Positions 1 through 4,368 of a stretch of DNA of 5,129 bases are shown here, in pieces. The translations under genes and the position numbers were made by a program. Within the stretch, counting starts at the first letter, position 1. Each line of letters begins with the position of its first letter. Origin of the DNA: Parcubacteria group bacterium (lineage in GTDB: Bacteria; Patescibacteriota; Minisyncoccia; Phycocordibacterales; UBA2163). The notes beneath the pieces were generated by a model. The model was not told the origin of the DNA. It saw nothing but the letters and a program-made list of their open reading frames with translations, and made no database searches. Where the stretch lies: NCBI GenBank assembly GCA_016784285.1, contig JADHUX010000041.1, positions 1 to 5,129 of the forward strand, written 5' to 3'.

Positions 1-107
1 GTATGTCCATACCCTGGGTATAGATTGTCTATCTCGTATGTTCCTTTGAACTCCTCTTCAGAAACTATTCTAGGTTTTGATGGGAGTGATACATTGTATT
101 CTGACAT
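1..107 (-). CDS. rpoA: RNA polymerase alpha subunit, N-terminal fragment (cut by window edge)
   Basis: Encodes the first 35 residues of the RNA polymerase alpha subunit, which dimerises to nucleate assembly of beta and beta' and contacts promoters and activators. The ATG lies at 107-105 and the frame is open to the left edge. Residues 20-35 read FKGTYEIDNLYPGYGH, followed by a partial Thr codon. This matches the conserved alpha N-terminal domain segment that precedes the LGNxLRRxLL motif, here beyond the window. It follows rpsD by 42 AT-rich bases on the same strand, the expected last-but-one position of the alpha operon (rplQ normally follows). No Shine-Dalgarno sequence is visible upstream, as for most genes of this operon. 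The identification rests on a short segment, but the motif and gene order agree. Confidence 0.88.
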   Translation of the reverse strand, partial: MSEYNVSLPSKPRIVSEEEFKGTYEIDNLYPGYGH

Positions 108-149
108 AATAATATAAAAATTTAATTAATAATCTTTTATTTATAAATA

Positions 150-764
150 CTATCTACTATAAAACTCAAGCACAGAACCTACGTCAAACAAAAGCTCTGT
201 AGAATCTACTACTGGTCTTCCTTTTACTTCTCCTTCTAAACTTTTTTCATCAAAAGAGACCCAAGAAGGATTTTTATGATCTCTTAGCTTGTCCGTTAAG
301 TTTGTAAACAATACACTTCCGCGACTTCCTTCTCTTACACCTATCTTAAGTCCCGCTGATACTTTGTATGAAGGTATAGTTACTTTTCTCCCTCCTACAG
401 TAATGTGTCCGTGTGAGACCATCTGTCGTGCCATTTGTCGGCTATTTGCAAGTCCAAGTCTGTAAACAACATTATCAAGTCGTGACTCTAGATTCTCTAC
501 AAGCTGAGTTGCAGGCTTAGCGTCCTTTTTAGCAAGGGCTTCTTTTACGTATCGTGTAAGTTGTTTTTCTGCAATACCGTATGTGTATCGCATTTTTTGC
601 TTTTCTATAAGTTGCTTACCGTATTCAGACATTTGTCTTGGTCGTCTTGAGCCACCTTTCTTCTTCGTCTTTTCTTTTACCAAAGCAAATTTCTGTGTTT
701 GACATTTATCAAACACTTCACTTCCTAACCTTTTGCATATTTTATATTTTGGACCTATTTTCAT
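150..764 (-). CDS. rpsD: 30S ribosomal protein S4
   Basis: Primary 16S rRNA-binding protein that starts assembly of the 30S body and, in many bacteria, represses its own operon by binding the mRNA. The 204-aa length is normal for the family. Residues 4-14 (GPKYKICKRLG) are the usual S4 N-terminus. Residues 48-75 (YGKQLIEKQKMRY...YGIAEKQLTRYVKEA) match the conserved central helices, and residues 92-150 are the S4 RNA-binding fold with LESRLDNVVYRLG and SRQMARQMVSHGHITVGG. The segment VFDKCQTQKF at 17-26 resembles S4 proteins of candidate phyla radiation bacteria. The gene starts 18 bases after rpsK in the same transcript. The upstream bases are AT-only, with no Shine-Dalgarno sequence, so translational coupling or an AU-rich initiation region is likely. 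Confidence 0.98.
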   Translation of the reverse strand: MKIGPKYKICKRLGSEVFDKCQTQKFALVKEKTKKKGGSRRPRQMSEYGKQLIEKQKMRYTYGIAEKQLTRYVKEALAKKDAKPATQLVENLESRLDNVVYRLGLANSRQMARQMVSHGHITVGGRKVTIPSYKVSAGLKIGVREGSRGSVLFTNLTDKLRDHKNPSWVSFDEKSLEGEVKGRPVVDSTELLFDVGSVLEFYSR

Positions 765-782
765 ATATATAATTTATTAAAC

Positions 783-1217
783 TTATACGCGACGCGCTTT
801 CTTTGGTCGTGGACCGTTATGCGGTACTGGGGTTATATCCTTAATAGAGTTAACCTGTATACCTTTTGTCACAAAACCACGGAGTGCTGACTCTCTCCCT
901 CCACCTACTCCTTTTATAACTACGTCAACATTCTTTACACCTATTAGAGCTGCTTTCTCTCCTAATAGCTCTCCTACTTGTGCTGCTGCAAACGGTGTAC
1001 CTTTCTTAGCTCCTTTGAAACCAAGTGCTCCAGAAGAACCCCACATGATAGCGCCACCCTTTGTGTCTGTAAAAATAAGTTTTGTATTGTTGTATGTTGC
1101 TTGTACGTGTAGTATTCCTGTTTCTAGCTTCTTTTTAGACAAGCGCGCAAGAGACCGGGACTGTAATCCTTTATCTACTTCACCTCCTGCTTTTTTTATA
1201 ATTCTCTTTTTTCCCAT
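783..1217 (-). CDS. rpsK: 30S ribosomal protein S11
   Basis: Component of the 30S platform that binds 16S rRNA near the Shine-Dalgarno/anti-Shine-Dalgarno helix and the mRNA exit. Its 144 residues include a Lys/Arg-rich N-terminal tail of about 33 residues, a little longer than in E. coli. The S11 core follows: GILHVQATYNNT at 34-45, GALGFKGAKKGTPFAAAQ at 63-80, VGGGRESALRG at 104-114 and the basic tail HNGPRPKKARRV at 133-144, where E. coli has HNGCRPPKKRRV. The ATG is separated from the rpsM stop codon by a single base, so translation is probably coupled to rpsM; no good Shine-Dalgarno sequence is seen. Confidence 0.98.
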   Translation of the reverse strand: MGKKRIIKKAGGEVDKGLQSRSLARLSKKKLETGILHVQATYNNTKLIFTDTKGGAIMWGSSGALGFKGAKKGTPFAAAQVGELLGEKAALIGVKNVDVVIKGVGGGRESALRGFVTKGIQVNSIKDITPVPHNGPRPKKARRV

Positions 1218-1218
1218 T

Positions 1219-1596
1219 TTATTTCTTATCTAGCTTCTTCTTACCAGAACCCATAGTCTTCTTCGCTCCTTTTAATGTTCTAGAGTTTGTTTTTGTTCGT
1301 TGACCTCTTGATGGAAGCTTCTTTGAATGTCTTGAACCTCTGTATGATTTGATGTCTTTAAGTCGTTTTATGTTTCCAGATACTTCTCGTCTAAGCTCTC
1401 CTTCTATAGTTCGCTCTTCTACAAGCTTTCTTATAGAGTTTTCTTGGTCAGCTGAAAGATCTGCTGGTTTAACTGCTCTGTCTATCTTTGCTTTGTCCAG
1501 TAGCTCTTGAGATTTAGACAAACCAATACCGTACACAGCTGTAAGTCCGTACTCTATTCTCTTTTTGTCTGGGATTGTGATTCCTGAAATTCTCAT
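1219..1596 (-). CDS. rpsM: 30S ribosomal protein S13
   Basis: Protein of the 30S head that contacts P-site tRNA through its C-terminal tail and forms intersubunit bridges with L5. The 125-aa length is typical. It begins MRISGITIPDKKRIEYGLTA. A helix-two-turn-helix region carries YGIG at 22-25, and the conserved signatures YRGSRH (85-90) and LPSRGQRTKTNSRT (94-107) lead into a lysine-rich tail. It starts five bases after the rpmJ stop codon. AAGGA, eight bases before the ATG inside the 3' end of rpmJ, is a moderate Shine-Dalgarno sequence and about the only one in this operon. Order rpmJ-rpsM-rpsK-rpsD-rpoA is the standard bacterial alpha operon. Confidence 0.98.
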   Translation of the reverse strand: MRISGITIPDKKRIEYGLTAVYGIGLSKSQELLDKAKIDRAVKPADLSADQENSIRKLVEERTIEGELRREVSGNIKRLKDIKSYRGSRHSKKLPSRGQRTKTNSRTLKGAKKTMGSGKKKLDKK

Positions 1597-1601
1597 AGTA
1601 T

Positions 1602-1715
1602 TTATCCTTGTCTTTGTTTATGGCGTGGATTAGTACAAATCACGCAAACTCTTCGCTTTCGTCTTACAGTCTTACACTGTGCACATATTTTTTTGACTGA
1701 TGCTTTTACTTTCAT
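1602..1715 (-). CDS. rpmJ: 50S ribosomal protein L36
   Basis: Small zinc-ribbon protein of the large subunit. The frame encodes 37 residues, the normal family length, beginning [14 protein letters not shown] and ending [11 protein letters not shown]. The zinc ligands C11, C14, C27 and H32 (C-x2-C-x12-C-x4-H) are all present, so this is the zinc-binding form; C24 is an extra cysteine. The ATG at 1715-1713 gives the canonical MKV start. No Shine-Dalgarno sequence precedes it, only an A-rich stretch. The frame stays open upstream to a TAA at 1763-1761, with in-frame ATGs at 1754 and 1736. Those starts would add Lys/Leu/Met residues encoded by 9-base repeats, and I consider them non-native. It lies between infA and rpsM, as usual. 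Confidence 0.97.
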   Translation of the reverse strand: MKVKASVKKICAQCKTVRRKRRVCVICTNPRHKQRQG

Positions 1716-1720
1716 TTTTT

Positions 1721-1826
1721 TAGCTTTTAGCTGCATTAACTTCCATAGCTTCATTAGCTTTTAGACAGCAAATTATCTCTCATTTACCTCTAACGAAGCT
1801 AATGAAGCTAGCGAAGCTCTAAGCTA
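1721..1826. repeat. 9-base tandem repeats in inverted arrangement between infA and rpmJ
   Basis: The right side (1795-1821) holds three tandem 9-mers of the form GAAGCTNNN (GAAGCTAAT, GAAGCTAGC, GAAGCTCTA), then a partial AGCTA. The left side (about 1729-1764) holds the same unit in the opposite orientation (AGCTGCATT, AACTTCCAT, AGCTTCATT, AGCTTTTAG). As a result 1746-1760 and 1796-1810 form a perfect 15-bp inverted repeat with a 35-base loop. TAGCTTTTAG also occurs twice (1721-1730 and 1755-1764). In the infA-rpmJ mRNA this could fold into a stem ending 30 bases before the L36 start. There is no U-tract after the stem, so it does not look like an intrinsic terminator. A function is not evident from the sequence. 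Confidence 0.75.
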
Positions 1827-1831
1827 TATTT

Positions 1832-2050
1832 TTATAGTCGCTTTATTATTCTTCCTTTACCGCCGTATGGGTCAGTTAGAATATTCACTTTGTCTCCAAC
1901 AAGTACTTTTATGCGAAATTTACGCATTTTCCCTGAAAGATATGCAATAATTGGCTCATCTTGACCCTCAAGAGTTACCCGAAACAATGCATTCGGTAGT
2001 GCTTCTTCTACTATACCCTTTATTTCCTGTGGTTCTTGTTGATTTACCAT
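1832..2050 (-). CDS. infA: Translation initiation factor IF-1
   Basis: OB-fold protein that binds the 30S A site during initiation and works with IF-2 and IF-3. From the ATG at 2050 the protein is MVNQQEPQEIKGIVEEALPN... and 72 aa long, the usual IF-1 length. Family landmarks are IKGIVEEALPNALFRVTLEG, the conserved SGKMR, VGDKVNI and the end PYGGKGRIIKRL. The frame is open further upstream to an ATG at 2086. I reject that start because the extra 12 residues have no counterpart in IF-1 and because a good promoter (-35 at 2096-2091, -10 at 2072-2067) lies inside them. The predicted transcript starts near 2060, leaving a leader of only about 10 bases without a Shine-Dalgarno sequence. First gene of the alpha operon. 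Confidence 0.95.
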   Translation of the reverse strand: MVNQQEPQEIKGIVEEALPNALFRVTLEGQDEPIIAYLSGKMRKFRIKVLVGDKVNILTDPYGGKGRIIKRL

Positions 2051-2066
2051 TTTTGACAATGAACAC

Positions 2067-2096
2067 ATAGTACCAAAAATGTGCATATAAAGTCAA
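2067..2096 (-). promoter_or_regulatory. Sigma70-type promoter for infA and the alpha operon
   Basis: On the minus strand, TTGACT (2096-2091) is followed after 18 bases by TACTAT (2072-2067). The -10 is preceded by TGG, giving an extended -10. The predicted start near 2060 lies about 10 bases before the IF-1 ATG at 2050. This fixes the infA start and implies that the operon begins here rather than as a continuation of an upstream spc operon. Confidence 0.7.
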
Positions 2097-2154
2097 GTTT
2101 TTTACTTAAATTAGCCTATGTTCTCTATATTTCACAAATACTAACATCTTGACA

Positions 2155-2182
2155 TTGACAATATTATATTATCTGATATACT
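2155..2182 (+). promoter_or_regulatory. Strong sigma70-type promoter for the 117-aa gene
   Basis: A consensus TTGACA (2155-2160) is followed after 16 bases by TATACT (2177-2182), which is preceded by TGA to form an extended -10. A second TTGACA overlaps just upstream (2149-2154). The predicted start near 2189 gives a leader of roughly 58 bases ending in an AGGAG ribosome site. The promoter is divergent from that of infA, with the two -35 boxes about 58 bases apart. Confidence 0.75.
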
Positions 2183-2235
2183 TTAGCAAGATATAAAAGA
2201 TATTTTACACCCTTTTTTAACTTTAATTTTATGAG

Positions 2236-2240
2236 AGGAG
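2236..2240 (+). promoter_or_regulatory. Ribosome binding site AGGAG deciding the start
   Basis: AGGAG at 2236-2240 lies six bases before the second of two adjacent ATG codons (2247) but only three before the first (2244). The spacing favours initiation at 2247. Confidence 0.6.
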
Positions 2241-2246
2241 TTAATG

Positions 2247-2600
2247 ATGATATATACACCAGACACTGAAGAATTAGAAAAAGCTATAGATTCAGTAGAT
2301 ACAGCAAAGTATCCGAAACAGATAGATATTAATATCTTTCGTACATTAATAGAAAGATATTATCTAAAAAAAAGTTTTATAACCAAAAAATTTAATGTAT
2401 CCTGGTTAATAAAAGAATGTGCAGAATCTTTCACATTTGAATTAGATTATGCATATTCTGTTGCCGCTTACTCCTTCCTTGGAAATCATAATGAAGGTAA
2501 TGAAAAATTTCCCATAGCAAAACAAGTTTTAAAAGAACTAAAAAAACATAGAGAGGAAAATATAAGTTGGCGTCAAACTTCACTCGAATCTGTAAATTAA
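2247..2600 (+). CDS. Hypothetical protein, 117 aa, soluble and probably helical
   Basis: I do not recognise this family. The protein begins MIYTPDTEELEKAIDS and ends ISWRQTSLESVN. It has no membrane segment or signal peptide and no cysteine pairs or catalytic motif I can name. The composition (Glu, Lys, Tyr, Phe) and spacing suggest mainly helices, for example 25-48 (QIDINIFRTLIERYYLKKSF), 52-78 and 90-104 (IAKQVLKELKKHREE). It is coded alone between a near-consensus promoter (2155-2182) and a strong intrinsic terminator (2606-2645), with a good AGGAG site, so it is very likely a real and well-expressed gene. An ATG three bases earlier (2244) would add one Met. It sits divergently beside infA, where many bacteria have map or adk on the other strand; it resembles neither. 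Confidence 0.85.
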   Translation: MIYTPDTEELEKAIDSVDTAKYPKQIDINIFRTLIERYYLKKSFITKKFNVSWLIKECAESFTFELDYAYSVAAYSFLGNHNEGNEKFPIAKQVLKELKKHREENISWRQTSLESVN

Positions 2601-2605
2601 ATTAG

Positions 2606-2645
2606 AAACAGGGGCTACTAACACTTAGTAAACCCCTGTTTTTTT
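2606..2645 (+). terminator. Intrinsic terminator after the 117-aa gene
   Basis: AAACAGGGG (2606-2614) pairs with CCCCTGTTT (2633-2641). The helix continues with TACTAA (2616-2621) against TTAGTA (2625-2630) around a CAC loop, with a small C/AA internal loop. Seven T residues run through 2639-2645. It lies just after the stop codon at 2600. Confidence 0.92.
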
Positions 2646-2659
2646 ATATTTAATAAAAT

Positions 2660-2692
2660 AAAAAAAACCGATTTTGCGTGAGCAAAATCGGT
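2660..2692 (-). terminator. Intrinsic terminator of the two-gene membrane operon
   Basis: An 11-bp perfect stem, ACCGATTTTGC (2667-2677) with GCAAAATCGGT (2682-2692), closes on a 4-base loop. On the minus strand it is followed by a run of U (A-run 2660-2666 on the plus strand). It lies 15 bases after the stop codon of the 50-aa membrane protein and faces away from the plus-strand terminator next to it, so the two units are insulated from each other. Confidence 0.92.
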
Positions 2693-2707
2693 CTTATAAA
2701 TACATAT

Positions 2708-2860
2708 TTAAATCGTTTTCTTTAGACTAAAGTAAGCTGACCCAAAAGCACAGACAAAGAAAATAAGAAAAACTTCTTTTGAGCACCCTTTAGAGTGATG
2801 GGCTATAATAGTAAGAACTGTAAACACTCCAGCTAAACCAAGAAGTATATTTCTTTTCAT
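2708..2860 (-). CDS. Small hydrophobic membrane protein, 50 aa
   Basis: Unrecognised family. The frame starts with ATG at 2860, five bases after a perfect AGGAGG (2871-2866), strong support for a real gene despite its length. It encodes MKRNILLGLAGVFTVLTIIA..., with two predicted membrane helices at about 4-20 and 29-46. A short hydrophilic turn (HHSKGCSKE, 21-29) joins them, and the tail is basic (LKKTI). By the positive-inside rule both ends would face the cytoplasm. There are cysteines at 26 and 37. It lies 40 bases downstream of the 103-aa membrane protein gene and just before a terminator, so it is the second gene of a two-gene operon. A hairpin of this size could be a small subunit, a toxin-like peptide or a membrane stress protein; nothing in the sequence decides between these. 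Confidence 0.8.
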   Translation of the reverse strand: MKRNILLGLAGVFTVLTIIAHHSKGCSKEVFLIFFVCAFGSAYFSLKKTI

Positions 2861-2900
2861 AAATACCTCCTAAAAATATTTTTTAAATATAAAAGCTATT

Positions 2901-3212
2901 TCACTTTTTACTCTCAAGCAAGAGTGGCTCTTTTACAACGATAATCTCACTTGGAAGAACCTCTAATACTTTAGTTGGTAATTTGACACTATAAAGATGT
3001 AGAATTCCTTCTCCTACAAAATTTAAAGAATAGCGCTCAACAATGTATTTTTCTCCTGTAGTTCTTAGCTTAACAGTCCCAGCATTCTTATAGTAATCAA
3101 GACAAGTAATATTCCAATAATATTCTGCACATGCCTTATAAATAGAAATTATAACTATAAGACTGAGTATTGACAGAAAACCAATATGTACCGGCTCAAG
3201 TGTTGTATTCAT
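2901..3212 (-). CDS. Single-pass membrane protein, 103 aa, unknown function
   Basis: Unrecognised family. The N-terminus MNTTLEPVHIGFLSILSLIV leads into one hydrophobic helix (about 8-26), followed by KACAEYYWNITCLDYYKNAG. A soluble C-terminal part of about 65 residues is rich in alternating hydrophobic residues (VKLRTTGEKYIVERYSLNFVGEGILHLYSVKLP in outline), suggesting a small beta domain. The last residues are LLLESKK. The ATG at 3212 is preceded by GGGGAGG (3225-3219) at six bases. A TTG in the same frame at 3227 overlaps that ribosome site, so I reject it. The gene heads a two-gene operon with the 50-aa membrane protein and is preceded by a long palindrome (3301-3334). No enzyme motif is visible. 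Confidence 0.85.
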   Translation of the reverse strand: MNTTLEPVHIGFLSILSLIVIISIYKACAEYYWNITCLDYYKNAGTVKLRTTGEKYIVERYSLNFVGEGILHLYSVKLPTKVLEVLPSEIIVVKEPLLLESKK

Positions 3213-3218
3213 ATCTAA

Positions 3219-3225
3219 CCTCCCC
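3219..3225 (-). promoter_or_regulatory. Ribosome binding site GGGGAGG deciding the start of the 103-aa gene
   Basis: GGGGAGG on the minus strand ends six bases before the ATG at 3212. The alternative in-frame TTG at 3227-3225 overlaps it and cannot use it. Confidence 0.8.
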
Positions 3226-3300
3226 AATAGAATTTAAAAGATACAATATATCAATCTATAAGTAGAGTACCACGCTTATAAAATTAGTAAATATAATAAA

Positions 3301-3334
3301 TTTCAATTAACCCAGTCGACTGGGTTAATTGAAA
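3301..3334. repeat. 34-base perfect palindrome, copy 1 (possible operator)
   Basis: The left half, TTTCAATTAACCCAGTC (3301-3317), is followed with no spacer by its exact reverse complement (3318-3334), and the centre is GTCGAC. It lies six bases after the stop codon of the winged-helix gene and upstream of the membrane-protein operon on the same strand. The 26-base core (3305-3330) recurs at 4943-4968 with two base changes. A weak minus-strand -10-like TATATT sits at 3295-3290, about the same distance beyond the core as the Nudix promoter from copy 2. No proper U-tract follows on either strand, so a pure terminator role is less likely than a protein-binding site, but it is not excluded. Confidence 0.85.
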
Positions 3335-3340
3335 AATTAG

Positions 3341-3640
3341 CTATTTAAGAGTATAAAACACATCTGTACCTACATTACCATGCTGGGTTATCTTACCTTC
3401 CTTTTCTAGTTCATCTAAGTATCGCTCTACACTACTGTGAGTTACTCCAGTTAGCTTTTCCACGTTATTGTTCGTAACTCTTCCATTCTCATATAGATAA
3501 TCTAAAATCTTCTGTTTGTTCTCTTGCTTTTCTTTACTTCGCTTTGAGCTGACACCCACGACACCTTTACTCCTATTAGCTAAGTAATACCCAAGTGATA
3601 TCCCAACTACTGCAATTATAATTAAAGTTAAATTTGACAT
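3341..3640 (-). CDS. Membrane-anchored winged-helix (DNA-binding) protein
   Basis: The protein is 99 aa. A hydrophobic N-terminal helix (about 4-20, LTLIIIAVVGISLGYYL) is followed by a basic stretch (22-43, with Arg/Lys at 23, 25, 33, 34, 36 and 38) that should keep the rest in the cytoplasm. Residues 40-98 form a winged helix: helix 1 KQKILDYLYENG (42-53), then VTNNNVEKLTGVTHSSVERYLDEL (55-78) as the helix-turn-helix, and KEGKITQHGNVGTDVFYTLK (80-99) as the wing. Such domains usually bind DNA, here possibly in a membrane-tethered regulator. The start has no ribosome site. A consensus extended -10 (TGC-TATAAT, 3655-3647) puts the transcription start at 3640, exactly the A of the ATG, so the mRNA looks leaderless. 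A long palindrome follows six bases after the stop and could be its target. Confidence 0.85.
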   Translation of the reverse strand: MSNLTLIIIAVVGISLGYYLANRSKGVVGVSSKRSKEKQENKQKILDYLYENGRVTNNNVEKLTGVTHSSVERYLDELEKEGKITQHGNVGTDVFYTLK

Positions 3641-3646
3641 AGATTT

Positions 3647-3655
3647 ATTATAGCA
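3647..3655 (-). promoter_or_regulatory. Extended -10 promoter of the winged-helix gene, leaderless start
   Basis: On the minus strand TGC (3655-3653) is followed directly by the consensus TATAAT (3652-3647). No convincing -35 is present at 16-18 bases, which an extended -10 can tolerate. Standard spacing places +1 at 3640, the first base of the start codon. Confidence 0.6.
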
Positions 3656-3659
3656 TTGT

Positions 3660-3821
3660 TTATATTTCTCTTATATTAAACTTTTCAAAGCTTTCGCCGT
3701 TGTCAGCAAAGTGGAACTCGCCTTCTACTCTTTTACCTGCAAGTACAAGCGGTAACCAGTGGATGTCGTCTTGCCACATCTTGTCACCGTCTCTTAGAAA
3801 ACATAGGGTAGCTTTTCGCAT
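3660..3821 (-). pseudogene. Internally deleted MTH1-type Nudix hydrolase remnant
   Basis: An open frame of 53 codons joins the two ends of an MTH1-like (8-oxo-dGTP diphosphatase family) protein and lacks the middle. Residues 1-14 (MRKATLCFLRDGDK) look like the first strand of such enzymes. Residues 13-53 (DKMWQDDIHWLPLVLAGKRV... to FNIREI) match the C-terminal region, where human MTH1 has [20 protein letters not shown]...YTLREV. About 100 residues are missing, including the substrate-binding strand and the whole Nudix box, so it cannot be a hydrolase. The reading frame is nevertheless uninterrupted, and no good ribosome site is seen at the ATG (3821). Asp-Lys probably occurred at both sides of the deletion, which would fit recombination at a short repeat. 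An intact, clearly different paralogue lies about 540 bases away on the same strand (4364-4882). Confidence 0.8.
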
Positions 3822-3884
3822 AAACTTATTTCAGTTACCTATAATTGTGCTCCTATGCGGTGAAATATGCAAGATGTGGAAAAA

Positions 3885-3912
3885 TTGTAAAATATCAAAA
3901 CTATGGTATTAA
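3885..3912 (+). promoter_or_regulatory. Probable promoter of the 122-aa gene
   Basis: TTGTAA (3885-3890) is followed after 16 bases by TATTAA (3907-3912), with TGG directly before the -10 (extended -10). The predicted start near 3919 gives a leader of about 39 bases ending in GGAGG. The hexamers are only moderate matches. Confidence 0.5.
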
Positions 3913-3957
3913 TAGTAGTAGAAATATAGTAATTTTATATTAATACTGGAGGATAAG

Positions 3958-4326
3958 ATGCCTAACAGTAAAATATTCGTATTCCCAAGTCTAAGACATG
4001 AAGGAGAATCTATTATAATTAGAGATTATATAAAGTCACTTCGTTTAGGAAATATCATATTAATTGACGCAAAATATTTACTTAACAACATAATGCATGA
4101 GATAAGTGGTAGGAAAACTATTATTGACGGCTACCGTGCCATAAGAGACAATCCATTTGGGTTTACTATAATACTTTATAAAGGGAACCGTAATACAATA
4201 TTTAATTTGAAAAAGTGTTCTGATTTAAATATAGGTAATCGTAGAGATATAGGATGGGTTGAAAACTTATACGACGATCAAGAATTACTTAAAACATTTG
4301 GATTAATAAAAAGTTGGTATGTATAA
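3958..4326 (+). CDS. Hypothetical protein, 122 aa, soluble alpha/beta
   Basis: Unrecognised family. The protein begins MPNSKIFVFPSLRHEGESII and ends LLKTFGLIKSWYV. Strand-like segments KIFVFP (5-10), NIILID (32-37) and FTIILYKG (69-76) alternate with helices around 17-30, 38-50 and 106-117, suggesting a compact alpha/beta fold. The stretch GNRNTIFNLKKC (76-87) and NRRDIGWVENLYDDQELL (94-111) looks conserved in character, but I cannot tie it to a known active site. There is no signal peptide or membrane helix. The start is well supported: GGAGG (3948-3952) lies five bases before the ATG. It forms its own unit, with an upstream promoter (3885-3912) and a strong terminator right after the stop codon. 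It is convergent with the Nudix gene and shares that terminator. Confidence 0.88.
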   Translation: MPNSKIFVFPSLRHEGESIIIRDYIKSLRLGNIILIDAKYLLNNIMHEISGRKTIIDGYRAIRDNPFGFTIILYKGNRNTIFNLKKCSDLNIGNRRDIGWVENLYDDQELLKTFGLIKSWYV

Positions 4327-4330
4327 GAAT

Positions 4331-4368
4331 CCCCCGTTTTCCTGAAAGGAAAACGGGGGTATTTTATT
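4331..4368. terminator. Strong intrinsic terminator shared by convergent genes
   Basis: A perfect 13-bp stem, CCCCCGTTTTCCT (4331-4343) with AGGAAAACGGGGG (4347-4359), closes on a GAA loop and is followed on the plus strand by TATTTTATT. It lies five bases after the stop of the 122-aa gene and just beyond the stop of the minus-strand Nudix gene (4364). On the minus strand the downstream bases (ATTCTTAT) are a poorer U-tract, so it acts best for the plus strand. Confidence 0.93.

Noticed and set aside
1015..1233. Plus-strand 72-codon frame opposite rpsK
   Set aside because: It is entirely antisense to a certain ribosomal protein gene, and its hydrophobic translation is typical of a shadow frame.
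1769..1787. Mini-ORF after GAGG in the infA-rpmJ spacer (MRDNLLSKS)
   Set aside because: Nine codons with too short a ribosome-site spacing; it ends inside the repeat block and I see no reason to think it is translated.
2051..2086. Twelve-residue N-terminal extension of IF-1
   Set aside because: The promoter lies inside it and IF-1 is 72 aa without it.
3301..3334. Palindrome copy 1 as the terminator of the winged-helix gene
   Set aside because: It follows the stop codon closely, but there is no U-tract and the second copy sits upstream of a promoter; it is kept as a possible operator instead.
3774..3879. Ten-base inverted repeat CCACATCTTG / CAAGATGTGG
   Set aside because: It is short and widely spaced (86 bases); one arm is coding sequence of the Nudix remnant, and no promoter or terminator relates to it.
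3700..3912. Plus-strand 70-codon frame
   Set aside because: It lies antisense to the Nudix remnant (3660-3821), which matches a known family, and it lacks a ribosome site; it is a shadow frame.
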